Notes under the pieces: generated by a model
What the model saw: the letters and a program-made list of their open reading frames with translations, nothing else
What the model was told of the DNA's origin: nothing
The model's database searches: none
In this document: piece after piece, positions 19,464 through 28,493 of the stretch
How the letters are laid out: the number at the start of each line of letters is the position of its first letter
Position numbering within the stretch: position 1 is the stretch's first letter
Translations under genes and position numbers: made by a program
Assembly (NCBI GenBank): GCA_003221615.1
Contig: QHSQ01000155.1
Span: 1 to 39,531, forward strand
Direction of reading: 5' to 3'
Length of the DNA stretch: 39,531 bases
Source: Candidatus Rokuibacteriota bacterium
GTDB taxonomy: Bacteria; Methylomirabilota; Methylomirabilia; Rokubacteriales; CSP1-6

Positions 19464-20825
19464 ATGTCCAGCCCTCGCGTCGTCGTATCCCTCACGCCGA
19501 TCGCTCTCTTCGTTTTCGTAGCCTTCACGAGCGGCGCGAGCGCGCAGGCACCGTCTCCAGCGCCGCCAATGCCCGCTCCCGCACCTCCTTCGACCCAGGT
19601 AGCCGGCCGCATGCTGACGCTCGAGGAATGCATCGCGATCGCGCTCGAAGCGCAGCCGAGGATCCAGGCCACGCTCGCCGACTATGCCGCGGCGCGGTAT
19701 CGAGTCAATCAGGCCTTCGCGCCCCTGCTTCCGCAGCTGAGCGGGCTCGTCAGCGCGACGCGGAGCAATATCCCGACGGTCACAACCACTGGCGTGGGCA
19801 CGAACCTGACCACCGTGCAGACGCGGCAGTTCGGCGACAGCTTCATAGCCCAGGTCCAGCTCTCGCAGCTCCTCTTCGATTTCGGCAAGAACCTGGCGGC
19901 CACCGACGCGGCGCGGAAGTTCGCGGAGGTCGCAGTCGAGGACGTCGAGCTGCAGCGCCAGCTGATCTCCCTGACGGTGAAAGAGGCGTACACGAACACG
20001 CTCTTCAGCCAGCGCCTCATCCGCGTGCAGGAGCAGGCGGTCGAGCGCGCCGAGCTGAACCTGAGATCGGCGAAGGGGTTCTTCGACGTGGGCACGCGCC
20101 CCAAGTCGGACGTCGCGCGGGCCGAGGTGGACGTGGCCAACGCGCGCGTCGACCTGATCAGAGCCCGGAACGCGCTGCGCACGGCGATCGTCGCGCTCAA
20201 CATCGCGATGGCGATCGACGTGGATTCGCCCTTGCAGATCGTCGACAACCTCATCTACCAGCCGATCACGCTCGACCGGCAAGCGCTCCGGGCCGACTCG
20301 CTGCGCCAGCGTCCCGAGTACCGGCAGGCCAAGCTGCGCGCGGCCGCCGCCGAGGCCACGGAGCGTCAGACCTTTCGCAACTTCTTTCCGGATGTCACGG
20401 GCACCGGCGCCTACGGGGGCGCGCAGACTCCGCTCAACGAGTCATGGTCGGCCACCCTGTCCCTGAACTGGTCTCTCTTCGACGGCGGCAGCCGGATCGC
20501 GCGGTATCAGGAGGCTAAGGCGAACCTCGAGGGCGCGAGGGCCCGCGTCAGATCCACCGAGCTCGACATCGTGCAGAACGTCGAGCAGGCGGAGATTGCC
20601 GTCGAGGAGGCTCAGGAGCGAATCCTGGCCGCGCAGACGCTGGTGGCCTCCGCCCAGGAGAATTTCCGGCTGGCCCAGGGGCGATTCGACGCCGGCGTCG
20701 GAACCATCCTCGAGCTCACCGACGCGCAGCTCGCCCTCACGCAGGCTCAGAACACCGAAAGCCAGGCCCTGGCCGATTACCGGATCGCTCTCGCGAGGCT
20801 GGATCGTGCCGTCGGTCGCCGTTGA
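19464..20825 (+). CDS. TolC-family outer-membrane efflux protein (copy 1)
   Basis: Outer-membrane channel of a tripartite efflux system. 453 aa from ATG 19464; the signal peptide SSPRVVVSLTPIALFVFVAF ends at ASA-Q. The two OEP repeats are visible: LTLEECIAIALEAQPRIQAT, QLSQLLFDFGKNLAATDAAR and VKEAYTNTLFSQRLIRVQEQ in the first; SLFDGGSRIARYQEAKANLE and LELTDAQLALTQAQNTESQA in the second, with long coiled-coil helices. First gene of an operon with an adaptor, ATPase and permease. A close paralogue lies at 25298-26626. An upstream ATG at 19410 would precede the promoter and signal peptide and is rejected. Confidence 0.93.
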   Translation: MSSPRVVVSLTPIALFVFVAFTSGASAQAPSPAPPMPAPAPPSTQVAGRMLTLEECIAIALEAQPRIQATLADYAAARYRVNQAFAPLLPQLSGLVSATRSNIPTVTTTGVGTNLTTVQTRQFGDSFIAQVQLSQLLFDFGKNLAATDAARKFAEVAVEDVELQRQLISLTVKEAYTNTLFSQRLIRVQEQAVERAELNLRSAKGFFDVGTRPKSDVARAEVDVANARVDLIRARNALRTAIVALNIAMAIDVDSPLQIVDNLIYQPITLDRQALRADSLRQRPEYRQAKLRAAAAEATERQTFRNFFPDVTGTGAYGGAQTPLNESWSATLSLNWSLFDGGSRIARYQEAKANLEGARARVRSTELDIVQNVEQAEIAVEEAQERILAAQTLVASAQENFRLAQGRFDAGVGTILELTDAQLALTQAQNTESQALADYRIALARLDRAVGRR

Positions 20826-20834
20826 GCTCGGGGA

Positions 20835-20865
20835 AACGGTCCGCCCACCGTTACGTCTAAGACGT
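20835..20865 (+). promoter_or_regulatory. Two inverted repeats in the tolC-macA gap
   Basis: AACGGT-CCGCCC-ACCGTT (20835-20852) is followed by ACGTCT-A-AGACGT (20853-20865), the latter ending 2 nt before the adaptor ATG. They could form mRNA structures limiting translation of the adaptor, or a protein-binding site. Confidence 0.35.
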
Positions 20866-20867
20866 TG

Positions 20868-22496
20868 ATGAAGCGGGTCGTCTCGCTCGTCGTCGTCGCC
20901 ATTCTGGTGGGAGGTGCGGTCTGGGGATACTTCTACGCCCAGAGCCGCGGCAACGTCCCCAAGTACCGCCTGGTCCGCGTCGAGCGCGGCCCCCTCACCG
21001 CGGCCGTCTCGGCCACGGGCAATCTCAACGCGGTCATCACGGTCCAGGTCGGCAGCCAGGTGTCCGGTCAGATCAAGGAGCTGATGGTCGACTTCAACTC
21101 GATCGTCAGGAAGGACCAGGTCATCGCGCGGATCGACCCGGACATCTTCCTGGCGAAGGTCAACCAGGCGAAGGCCGATGTCGAGTCGGCCAGGGCGACG
21201 GTGCTCAACCAGGAAGCGCAGGTCGAGCGCGCGCGCGCAGACATCGAGAACGCCAGAGCGGCGCTCGCGGAGTCGAAGGCCCAGACAGCGAAGGCGCAGG
21301 TCGCCGTGGTCGACGCCAAGCGCGACTTCGACCGCAAGACCGAGCTGTTCGCCCGCAAGCTCATCGCCCGGAGCGATCTCGATACATCCCAGGCGGCCCA
21401 CGATTCGGCCATCGCCCAGGTCGAGGCGGCCAGAGCGCACGATCAGGCGCTCGCCTCTGCGATCCAGTCGTCGACCGCCCAGCTTCGCGTGGTGCAGGCC
21501 ATGCTGGTCTCCGCGCGGGCGCAGGTCGACCAGAAGAACGCCGCCCTCAAGCAGGCGCAGGTCGACCTGGATCACACGACGATCCTGGCGCCCGTGAACG
21601 GGGTGGTCGTCTCGCGGCAGGTCGACGTCGGCCAGACCGTCGCGGCGAGCCTGCAGGCGCCGATCCTCTTCACGATCGCCCAGGACCTGACGAAGATGCA
21701 GGTCGAGACGAGCGTGGACGAGGCCGATATCGGCCGCCTCAAGCTCGAGGATCGCGCGACCTTCACGGTCGACGCGTTTCCGGGCGAGACGTTCGCGGGG
21801 ATCGTCACGCAGATCCGCAAGGCGCCCCAGGTGGTCCAGAACGTCGTGACCTACACGGTCATCGTCGGCGTCGAGAACCCGTCTGGGAAGCTGATGCCGG
21901 GGATGACGGCCAACGTCAAGCTCGTCGTCGCCCAGAAGCCGAGCGCCCTCAAGGTGCCCAACGCGGCGCTTCGCTTCCGCCCCGCCGGCGTCGAGGCGCC
22001 GACCGCGTCCGCGCCCGCGGCGGCCGGAGCCGGGAGCGGTGGGCCATCGGCGGAAGAGATCCGCGAGCGCCTTGTGAAGGGACTGAACCTGTCGGATGAC
22101 CAGCAGAAGAAGCTCGAGCCGATCCTCCAGGAGAGCCGCGAACAACGCCGCGGCCTCCAGTGGCTGCCGAGCGACGCCGAGCGCCGATCGAAGGCGCAGA
22201 AGATCCGCGAAGCCCAGCGCGCGCGCATCCGCGAGATCCTCACCGAAGAGCAGAAGGCCCGGTACGACGAGATGGCGGCTTCCGCGGGCGAGGCGCGCAG
22301 CGGCACCGCCGGTCGCGTCTGGGTGATCGGCCCGGACGGAAAGCCCGCGGCGATCTCCGTCACGCTCGGGCTGAGCGACGGCGCGTCGACGGAAGTCTTG
22401 CGCGGCGACGTGCGCGAGGGTCAGGAAGTCATCGTCGGGTCCGCGGGCGGGCGCGGCGCAGCGCCCCAGCAAGGCGCGCCGCGGCTCAGGCTCTAG
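20868..22496 (+). CDS. MacA-like periplasmic adaptor with an inserted Spy/LTxxQ-like domain
   Basis: Membrane-fusion protein linking the MacB-type ABC transporter to TolC. 542 aa, over 100 longer than a usual MacA. One N-terminal membrane anchor (VVSLVVVAILVGGAVWGYFY), a lipoyl half (GSQVSGQIKELMVDFNSIVR), long coiled-coil helices, the second lipoyl half (LAPVNGVVVSRQVDVGQTVA) and beta-barrel domain (LMPGMTANVKLVV). After an Ala/Gly linker, residues about 386-483 hold a charged helical segment with LSDDQ (408-412) and LTEEQ (458-462), the LTxxQ signature of Spy/CpxP chaperone-like proteins. The barrel or membrane-proximal region then resumes (VWVIGPDGKPAAISVTLGLS). ATG 20868 follows an in-frame TTG. 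Confidence 0.88.
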   Translation: MKRVVSLVVVAILVGGAVWGYFYAQSRGNVPKYRLVRVERGPLTAAVSATGNLNAVITVQVGSQVSGQIKELMVDFNSIVRKDQVIARIDPDIFLAKVNQAKADVESARATVLNQEAQVERARADIENARAALAESKAQTAKAQVAVVDAKRDFDRKTELFARKLIARSDLDTSQAAHDSAIAQVEAARAHDQALASAIQSSTAQLRVVQAMLVSARAQVDQKNAALKQAQVDLDHTTILAPVNGVVVSRQVDVGQTVAASLQAPILFTIAQDLTKMQVETSVDEADIGRLKLEDRATFTVDAFPGETFAGIVTQIRKAPQVVQNVVTYTVIVGVENPSGKLMPGMTANVKLVVAQKPSALKVPNAALRFRPAGVEAPTASAPAAAGAGSGGPSAEEIRERLVKGLNLSDDQQKKLEPILQESREQRRGLQWLPSDAERRSKAQKIREAQRARIREILTEEQKARYDEMAASAGEARSGTAGRVWVIGPDGKPAAISVTLGLSDGASTEVLRGDVREGQEVIVGSAGGRGAAPQQGAPRLRL

Positions 22497-22498
22497 CC

Positions 22499-23244
<746 letters not shown>

Positions 23245-23248
<4 letters not shown>

Positions 23249-24279
23249 GCATCTGGCAGAGCGTCCGAATCGCCGGGCGGGCTCTACGAGTCAACAAGCT
23301 CAGGAGCGCCTTGACGATGCTCGGCATCATCATCGGCGTCAGCGCGGTGATCGCCATGGTGGGCGTCGGCTCCGGAGCCCAGGCCCGCGTCGCCGAGCAG
23401 ATCCAGAGCCTCGGGTCGAACCTGATCATCGTGCTGTCGGGCAGCACGAACAGCGCCGGTGTCCGGCTCGGAATGGGCAGCCAGCTCACGATCTCGGAGG
23501 ACGACGCCACGGCGATCGCCCGTGAGGTCTCGAGCGTGCAGGCGGCCGCAGGGTCGGTGCGCGGCAACGCGCAGGGCATCAAGAAGGTCCCGTTCACGGT
23601 GATCGGCCTGCTCTCGCGCAAGGGTCAGAACTCGTGGGGGCAGGACCAGGACGACATCATCCTGGTCCCGCTCTCGACGGCGAAGAAGAAAGTCCTCGGC
23701 GTGAGCCAGGCCAACGCGCGCGCCGTCAACTCGATCTCCGTCAAGGTCCGCCCCGGGGAGGACATGGCCGAGGCCGAGGACCAGATCCGCGTGCTCCTGC
23801 GGCAGCGCCATCGCCTGCAGCCGTTTCAGGACGACGACTTCTGGCTCCGGAATCTCTCGGAGATCCTCCAGACTCAGGAGGAGTCGTCGCGGGTGATGAC
23901 CTATCTCCTGGCGGCGATCGCCTCCGTGTCCCTGCTGGTCGGAGGCATCGGCATCATGAACATCATGCTGGTATCCGTCACCGAGCGCACGCGCGAGATC
24001 GGTCTGCGCATGGCGGTCGGCGCACGCCGGCGTCACATCCTTCTGCAGTTCCTGATCGAGGCCGTCACGCTCTCGCTGATCGGCGGCATCATGGGCATCG
24101 CGCTCGGCGTGGCCGGCTCCGAGGCGATCAGCTACTTCGCCGAGTGGCGCACGCTCGTCGCCCCGGAGTCGATCGTGCTCGCCTTCGGCTTCGCGGCGGC
24201 GATCGGGATCTTCTTCGGCTTCTACCCGGCGCGCAAGGCCTCGCGCCTCGACCCGATCGAAGCACTGCGCTACGAGTAG
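23245..24279 (+). CDS. MacB-type permease with a shortened periplasmic domain
   Basis: FtsX-like permease with four membrane segments that drives substrate through the TolC conduit by mechanotransmission. 344 aa. TM1 is [22 protein letters not shown]2 is [20 protein letters not shown] followed by [22 protein letters not shown]3 and TM4 follow, ending [14 protein letters not shown]. The periplasmic part passes directly from [10 protein letters not shown] to [13 protein letters not shown] (junction near 23572-23580). Relatives of about 400 aa carry some 60 more residues between these two blocks. The reading frame is preserved across the junction. ATG at 23245 is coupled to the ATPase gene. Confidence 0.92.
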
Positions 24280-24312
24280 CCGCCCGCAGAATGGGGCCCG
24301 GCGCCCGTCTCC

Positions 24313-24321
24313 TGCTATTTT
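24313..24321 (+). promoter_or_regulatory. Extended -10 for the 157-aa hypothetical gene
   Basis: TGCTATTTT; the start codon is 9 nt downstream and the intervening bases are GGAGGAGCG. If transcription starts about 7 nt after the -10, the Shine-Dalgarno would be removed from the mRNA, an odd arrangement. Confidence 0.4.
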
Positions 24322-24330
24322 GGAGGAGCG

Positions 24331-24804
24331 ATGGCTCGTGCGCGCCGGCGCCAGCGGAAGACCCGGCGGAAGAAGACCCGACCAGCCCCCAAGCGGCGGA
24401 TCCGCGTCACCGTCCCCCGACCCACTCGCGCCGAGACGCTCCTGCTGGCCCTCGCGAAAGATCTCGCCGGCGCGCCGCTCGACGGCGCGCTGCGAAAGCT
24501 GGCCGACGCCTTCGCGCCGAGCGCCGAGCTGCCCCGCGAGGTCTACGGCGCCTGGATCAAGAGCCGGCGCGAGAAGACCGCGTCACTGGCGCTGAGCTGG
24601 GCGCGCGAGCAGGTCCGGCTGAGCCTCGAGGAGACGATCGCGCGCTCGCCGAGGGGCCGGCCGGCGGTCGGGCTCACGCCGGACATGCTGGCCTGGCTCC
24701 TCCTCGCCGCCTGCGAGGCGATCGCCCACGAGCCGCCGTCGGCGGTGGCCGACCGAGTCCGCATCGTGCTCGAGCTCAGCGGTCACGCCGCGCAGGGCGG
24801 CTGA
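24331..24804 (+). CDS. Hypothetical helical protein with a basic N-terminus
   Basis: Function not recognised. 157 aa. The first 30 residues are extremely Arg/Lys-rich (ARARRRQRKTRRKKTRPAPK, then RRIRV), consistent with nucleic-acid binding. The rest is predicted helical: RAETLLLALAKDLAGAPLDG, then TASLALSWAREQVRLSLEET and LTPDMLAWLLLAACEAIAHE. The latter part recalls the ligand-binding half of TetR-type regulators, but no helix-turn-helix is visible, so this is only a resemblance. The 3' end overlaps the convergent DUF4149-like gene by 29 bp. Confidence 0.7.
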   Translation: MARARRRQRKTRRKKTRPAPKRRIRVTVPRPTRAETLLLALAKDLAGAPLDGALRKLADAFAPSAELPREVYGAWIKSRREKTASLALSWAREQVRLSLEETIARSPRGRPAVGLTPDMLAWLLLAACEAIAHEPPSAVADRVRIVLELSGHAAQGG

Positions 24805-25231
24805 ACGCCTCGAGCAGCAGCACGGCCGCCCCCGCGAGCATCGTGAGGCCGTTGAGCTGGACCGACGAGCGATGCGCGAGCGCGAACGCGCCATCGTCTC
24901 GCGCGCGCCGCGCCGATTCCGCCCGCGGCAGGACGACGATCGAGGCCCAGAGCAGGAGACAGACCATCGCGGCGCAGAGCGCGACACCGGCGAGCGCGCG
25001 CCAGCGCGGCGTGCGGCCGGACACCGCCAGAACCGCGGACGCGGTCAGCGCGATCGCGCACAGGACCACGCCCCAGTCGTAGTAGCGCGGGAGCACCGCG
25101 GCGACGAGCTGACCGGCGATGGTCCGATCGATCGTCCTGAAGGCGAGCGGCGCGACCGCGAACGAGAAGAAGGCGCTGATCGCGAGCCAGCCGGCGACGC
25201 AGACGGCCGCGAGGGTTCGCAGGATATCCAT
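24776..25231 (-). CDS. Small membrane protein, DUF4149/TMEM205-like
   Basis: 151 aa, four membrane segments: LRTLAAVCVAGWLAISAFFS, YYDWGVVLCAIALTASAVLA, WRALAGVALCAAMVCLLLWA and LTMLAGAAVLLLEAF. The FSFAVAPLAF motif in helix 1 and the HRSSVQLNG motif before helix 4 fit the DUF4149 family, whose function is unknown. Start ATG 25231 has AAAGGAGAA upstream; the longer frame to 25264 does not. A TAGATT hexamer near 25265 may be its own -10. It lies downstream of tolC copy 2 on the same strand. Confidence 0.75.
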   Translation of the reverse strand: MDILRTLAAVCVAGWLAISAFFSFAVAPLAFRTIDRTIAGQLVAAVLPRYYDWGVVLCAIALTASAVLAVSGRTPRWRALAGVALCAAMVCLLLWASIVVLPRAESARRARDDGAFALAHRSSVQLNGLTMLAGAAVLLLEAFSRPARRDR

Positions 25232-25297
25232 CGGTTCTCCTTTGGGGACTGCGCGATTCCCCAATCTAGAGGCGCGCCTCGCCGGCGCGCACCACCA

Positions 25298-26626
25298 TTA
25301 CCGCCGTCCGGCGGCCCGATCCAGCTGGGCGAGCGCGATCCGGTAGTCGGCCAGCGCCTGGGCCTCGGTGTTCTGGGCCTGCGTCAGGGCGAGCTGGGCA
25401 TCGGTCAGCTCCAGGATCGTCCCGACGCCCACGTCGAAGCGCCCCTGGGCGAGCCGAAAGTTTTCCTGAGACGACGCGATGAGGACACGGGCCGCCTGGA
25501 TCCGTTCCTGGGCCGCCTCGACGGCGATCTCCGCCTGCTCGAGGTTTTGAATGAGCGTCAGCTCGGCCACCTTGACTCTGGCGTTCGCGGCCCCGAGGTT
25601 GGCCTTCGCTTCGTCATGGACCGCGATCAGGTTACCGCCGTCGAAGATGTTCCAGCTGAACACGACGCCGAGCGACCAGGTGGGGTTCAGCTCGAGCTGG
25701 CTCCCGCCGTAGGAGCCGGTGCCGCTGATATTGGGCAGGAAGTTTCGCGACGCGTGCTGGACGCTCGCCTCGGCGGCGGCGCTCTGCAGCCGAGCCTGCC
25801 GGTACTCCGGGCTCTGCCGGAGCGCTTCGGTGCGCAGGGCCGCGCGATCGATCGTGGTCGGCTCGTATTCGAGATTATCCCTGATCTCCGTCTGCGTGCT
25901 CGCGTCGATCGCCAGCGCCGTGTTGAGCGCGACCCGCGCGGTCCGGAGCGCGTTACGCGCGTTGATCAGGTCGACCTTGGCGTTGGCCACGTCGACCTCG
26001 GCGCGGACCGCCGTGGACAGCGGCTGGGTGCCCACGTCGACGAATCCCTTCGCCGAGGACAGATTGAGCTCGGCGCGCTCGACCGCCTGCTCCTGCACGC
26101 GGATCAGGCGCTGGGCCAGGAGGATGTTGGTATACGCCTCCTTCACGGTGAGGGCGATCAGCTGGCGCTGGAGCTCGACGCCTTCGGCCGACACTTCCGC
26201 GAGCTTTCGCGCCACCTGGGTGGCCGCCATCGTCTTGCCGAAATCGAAGAGCAGCTGTGATAGCTGGACTTGAGCCAGAAAGGTATCGGCCGGCTGGCGA
26301 TTGATCGAGACGATGACGGTTTGGCGCGTCACAGTCGATGTCTGGACTGCCGAGCTGCTGCTCCGGGTCGCCGACACCGATCCCGAGAGCTGCGGCAGCA
26401 GCGGAGCGAACGCCTCGCGGACTCGCGCTCGCGCGCCCGCATAGTCGTAGAGGGTGGCCTGGATCGAGGGCTGAGCCTCGAGGGCGATGGCGATGGCCTC
26501 ATCGAGCGTGAGCACTCGGCCGACCACTCGCTCGGTCGGCGGGACGGGCGCCGCCTGAGCGAGCGCCACGGCCGGGAGGCTGGCGACGAGGAGCAAGATG
26601 AGAAGCGGGACTCGCAAGATTGTCAT
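25298..26626 (-). CDS. TolC-family outer-membrane efflux protein (copy 2)
   Basis: 442 aa. Signal peptide TILRVPLLILLLVASLPAVA then LAQ. Very close in sequence and length to the channel at 19464-20825: the same LEAQPSIQAT block, QLSQLLFDFGKTMAATQVAR, VGVGTILELTDAQLALTQAQ and the end DYRIALAQLDRAAGRR. Start ATG 26626 has GGAGG at a suitable distance. It has no adaptor or pump gene beside it, so it may replace copy 1 or serve another pump. It probably arose by duplication with inversion. Confidence 0.93.
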   Translation of the reverse strand: MTILRVPLLILLLVASLPAVALAQAAPVPPTERVVGRVLTLDEAIAIALEAQPSIQATLYDYAGARARVREAFAPLLPQLSGSVSATRSSSSAVQTSTVTRQTVIVSINRQPADTFLAQVQLSQLLFDFGKTMAATQVARKLAEVSAEGVELQRQLIALTVKEAYTNILLAQRLIRVQEQAVERAELNLSSAKGFVDVGTQPLSTAVRAEVDVANAKVDLINARNALRTARVALNTALAIDASTQTEIRDNLEYEPTTIDRAALRTEALRQSPEYRQARLQSAAAEASVQHASRNFLPNISGTGSYGGSQLELNPTWSLGVVFSWNIFDGGNLIAVHDEAKANLGAANARVKVAELTLIQNLEQAEIAVEAAQERIQAARVLIASSQENFRLAQGRFDVGVGTILELTDAQLALTQAQNTEAQALADYRIALAQLDRAAGRR

Positions 26627-26665
26627 TCGGATCCTCCGTGGTCGAATTCGGCCGATCGACACGAA

Positions 26666-26688
26666 TCACACGCGGTGACCGCGTGTGA
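26666..26688. promoter_or_regulatory. 23-bp perfect inverted repeat between the LLM gene and tolC copy 2
   Basis: TCACACGCGG (26666-26675), TGA, CCGCGTGTGA (26679-26688). It lies 40 nt upstream of the tolC ATG and 57 nt past the LLM stop. The tight 3-nt centre fits a dimeric repressor operator as well as a hairpin terminator. Confidence 0.5.
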
Positions 26689-26745
26689 GCGATCGCACTG
26701 AGCACTCGTGACGCGTCCGAGCGAGGCGAGCAACGCGCGTTGCGG

Positions 26746-27669
26746 CTACTCGCGGGCCAGCACGCGCTCGGCGAACAGCTCGGTCATGCGGGTGGCCGGA
26801 AAGTCGGCGAAGCCGAGCATCAGGTCCGTGGCGCCGGCCGCCGCGTACTCCTCGATGCGCGCGGCCACGACATCGGGGGTGCCGATCAGCGCGGTCGCGA
26901 GGAGCGGATCGCGCGCCTCGATCCCGCGCGCCGCGCAGAACCGGTCGAGCGCTTCGGCGACCTCGGCGCCGGTGAGTCCAAGGACGACGTCGATCTCGAC
27001 GGAGCGGCGGTAGTCCCACCACGGGCGCTCCGCGTCCTCGAGCGAGGACCGGAGCCGCTCCCAGCGTTCGCCGAACGCCGCCGGCGTGACGTACGACGCT
27101 TCCCACCCCGCGGCTCGCCGCGCGGCGACGCCGAGCGCCCCGCGACCCATGGCGGCGAGCCAGATCGGCGGCCCGGGCTTCTGGATGGGCGCCGGCACGA
27201 TGCGCGCATCGCGCAGGGCATAGAAGCGGCCCTGGTAGTCCACGGCCTCGCCGGTCCAGAGGCGCTCCAGGATCTCGATCGTCTCGGCGACCAGCGCGAC
27301 GCGCGTCGGCGCGTCCGGATACGGGATCGCGTGGCTCCGCCACGCGGCCGCCGTCGCCGAGTCCTCGGCGCCGACGGCGAGCCTCAGATCGAGCCGGCCG
27401 CCGGAGAGGTGGTCGACGGTCACCGCGCGCTTGGCGAGCCATGACGGATGATGAGACGACGGATCGAAGCAGTACGTGACGGCCGGACCGAGACGGGCCC
27501 GCCGGGTGTGGCCGGCGAGCGCGCCCAGCATCGTCCAGCCATCGTGAGTCCATCCCCAGAGGCCGTCCCCGTACGTGATGCGCGCGTACCCGAGCTCGTC
27601 GGCGCGCCGCCAGTAGTGCTGGAGCGCGACGACATCGGTCCCCCACGTCTGCACGCCGCTCGCGATCAC
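26746..27669 (-). CDS. LLM-class (luciferase-like, probably F420-dependent) oxidoreductase
   Basis: 307 aa TIM-barrel flavin/F420 enzyme; substrate unknown. Family blocks are GVQTWGTDVVALQHYWRRAD, TYGDGLWGWTHDGWTMLGAL, ARLGPAVTYCFDPSSHHPSW, RAVTVDHLSGGRLDLRLAVG and PIQKPGPPIWLAAMGRGALG. The GTG at 27669 places the start just before the first strand (MIASGVQTWG). A TTG at 27705 would add 12 residues. It diverges from the TPR gene. Its cofactor cannot be told from sequence by eye. Confidence 0.85.
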   Translation of the reverse strand: MIASGVQTWGTDVVALQHYWRRADELGYARITYGDGLWGWTHDGWTMLGALAGHTRRARLGPAVTYCFDPSSHHPSWLAKRAVTVDHLSGGRLDLRLAVGAEDSATAAAWRSHAIPYPDAPTRVALVAETIEILERLWTGEAVDYQGRFYALRDARIVPAPIQKPGPPIWLAAMGRGALGVAARRAAGWEASYVTPAAFGERWERLRSSLEDAERPWWDYRRSVEIDVVLGLTGAEVAEALDRFCAARGIEARDPLLATALIGTPDVVAARIEEYAAAGATDLMLGFADFPATRMTELFAERVLARE

Positions 27670-27730
27670 GAACCGGAGGATCGCCGACGCGTCCGAGGGA
27701 GTCAAGATTGACGGGCCCCGCTCACGACGG

Positions 27731-27736
27731 TAGAGT
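27731..27736 (+). promoter_or_regulatory. Candidate -10 for the TPR gene
   Basis: TAGAGT, 8 nt before the ATG at 27745; consistent with a near-leaderless transcript. Confidence 0.3.
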
Positions 27737-27744
27737 GCGCGGCG

Positions 27745-28482
27745 ATGCGAGCCCGCCATCTTGCTGTCCTCGCGGTCGCTCTCGCCGCGGCCGCGTCGGC
27801 GTGGGCCCAGTCGCCGGTCGAGGCGGCGCGCGCTCTCGTCGCGCGCTACCACCAGGACCCGGCTGCACTCGACCGCGCGCGCGACCTCCTCGACGCGGCG
27901 CTCGCCAAGGACCGCAAGGTCGAGACCATGGCGATGCTCTCGTACGTCCAGTTCCTCATCGGGGACGTACGAGCGACCACGCCCGAGCAGAAGCTGGCCG
28001 CCTACGATCGGGGGCGCGAGATCGGCAAGCGCGCGGTCGAGCTGGCGCCCAAGAGCCACGACGCCCACCTCTGGTATGCGATCAACACGGCGCGCTGGGG
28101 CGAGACGAAGGGCGTGCTCCGGTCGCTGTTCCTGCTCCCGACGATCCGCGAGGAGCTCGGCATCCTGCTCGAGCTCGACCCGCGCTCGGTCCGCGCCCAT
28201 ATCCTGGCCGGCAACGTCTTTCTGGAGGTGCCCGGATTCGCCGGCGGTGACCGCGCGAAGGCCGAAGAGCACTTCAAGAAGGCGCTCGAGATCGATCCAC
28301 GCTTCACGAACGCCCGCGTCGACCTCGCCCGGGTCTACATCGCCGACGCGCGCTATGCCGATGCGCGCCGGGAGCTCACACGAGTCGTCAACGAGCCCAG
28401 CCCGTCGGTCGTCGCCGACTGGACGGTGAAGGACGCGCCACGCGCAAGAAAGCTCCTCGAATCGATCAAAGACCGGAAGTAG
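27745..28482 (+). CDS. Exported TPR-repeat protein
   Basis: 245 aa. A signal peptide (RARHLAVLAVALAAAASAWA-Q) is followed by helical repeats: YDRGREIGKRAVELAPKSHD, then IREELGILLELDPRSVRAHI, GDRAKAEEHFKKALEIDPRF and NARVDLARVYIADARYADAR. This resembles small periplasmic TPR scaffolds such as TRAP-transporter-associated TatT-like proteins, but no transporter lies next to it. The stop is 11 nt from the nth start, so the two are probably co-transcribed. Confidence 0.8.
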   Translation: MRARHLAVLAVALAAAASAWAQSPVEAARALVARYHQDPAALDRARDLLDAALAKDRKVETMAMLSYVQFLIGDVRATTPEQKLAAYDRGREIGKRAVELAPKSHDAHLWYAINTARWGETKGVLRSLFLLPTIREELGILLELDPRSVRAHILAGNVFLEVPGFAGGDRAKAEEHFKKALEIDPRFTNARVDLARVYIADARYADARRELTRVVNEPSPSVVADWTVKDAPRARKLLESIKDRK

Positions 28483-28493
28483 CGATCGGCGCG

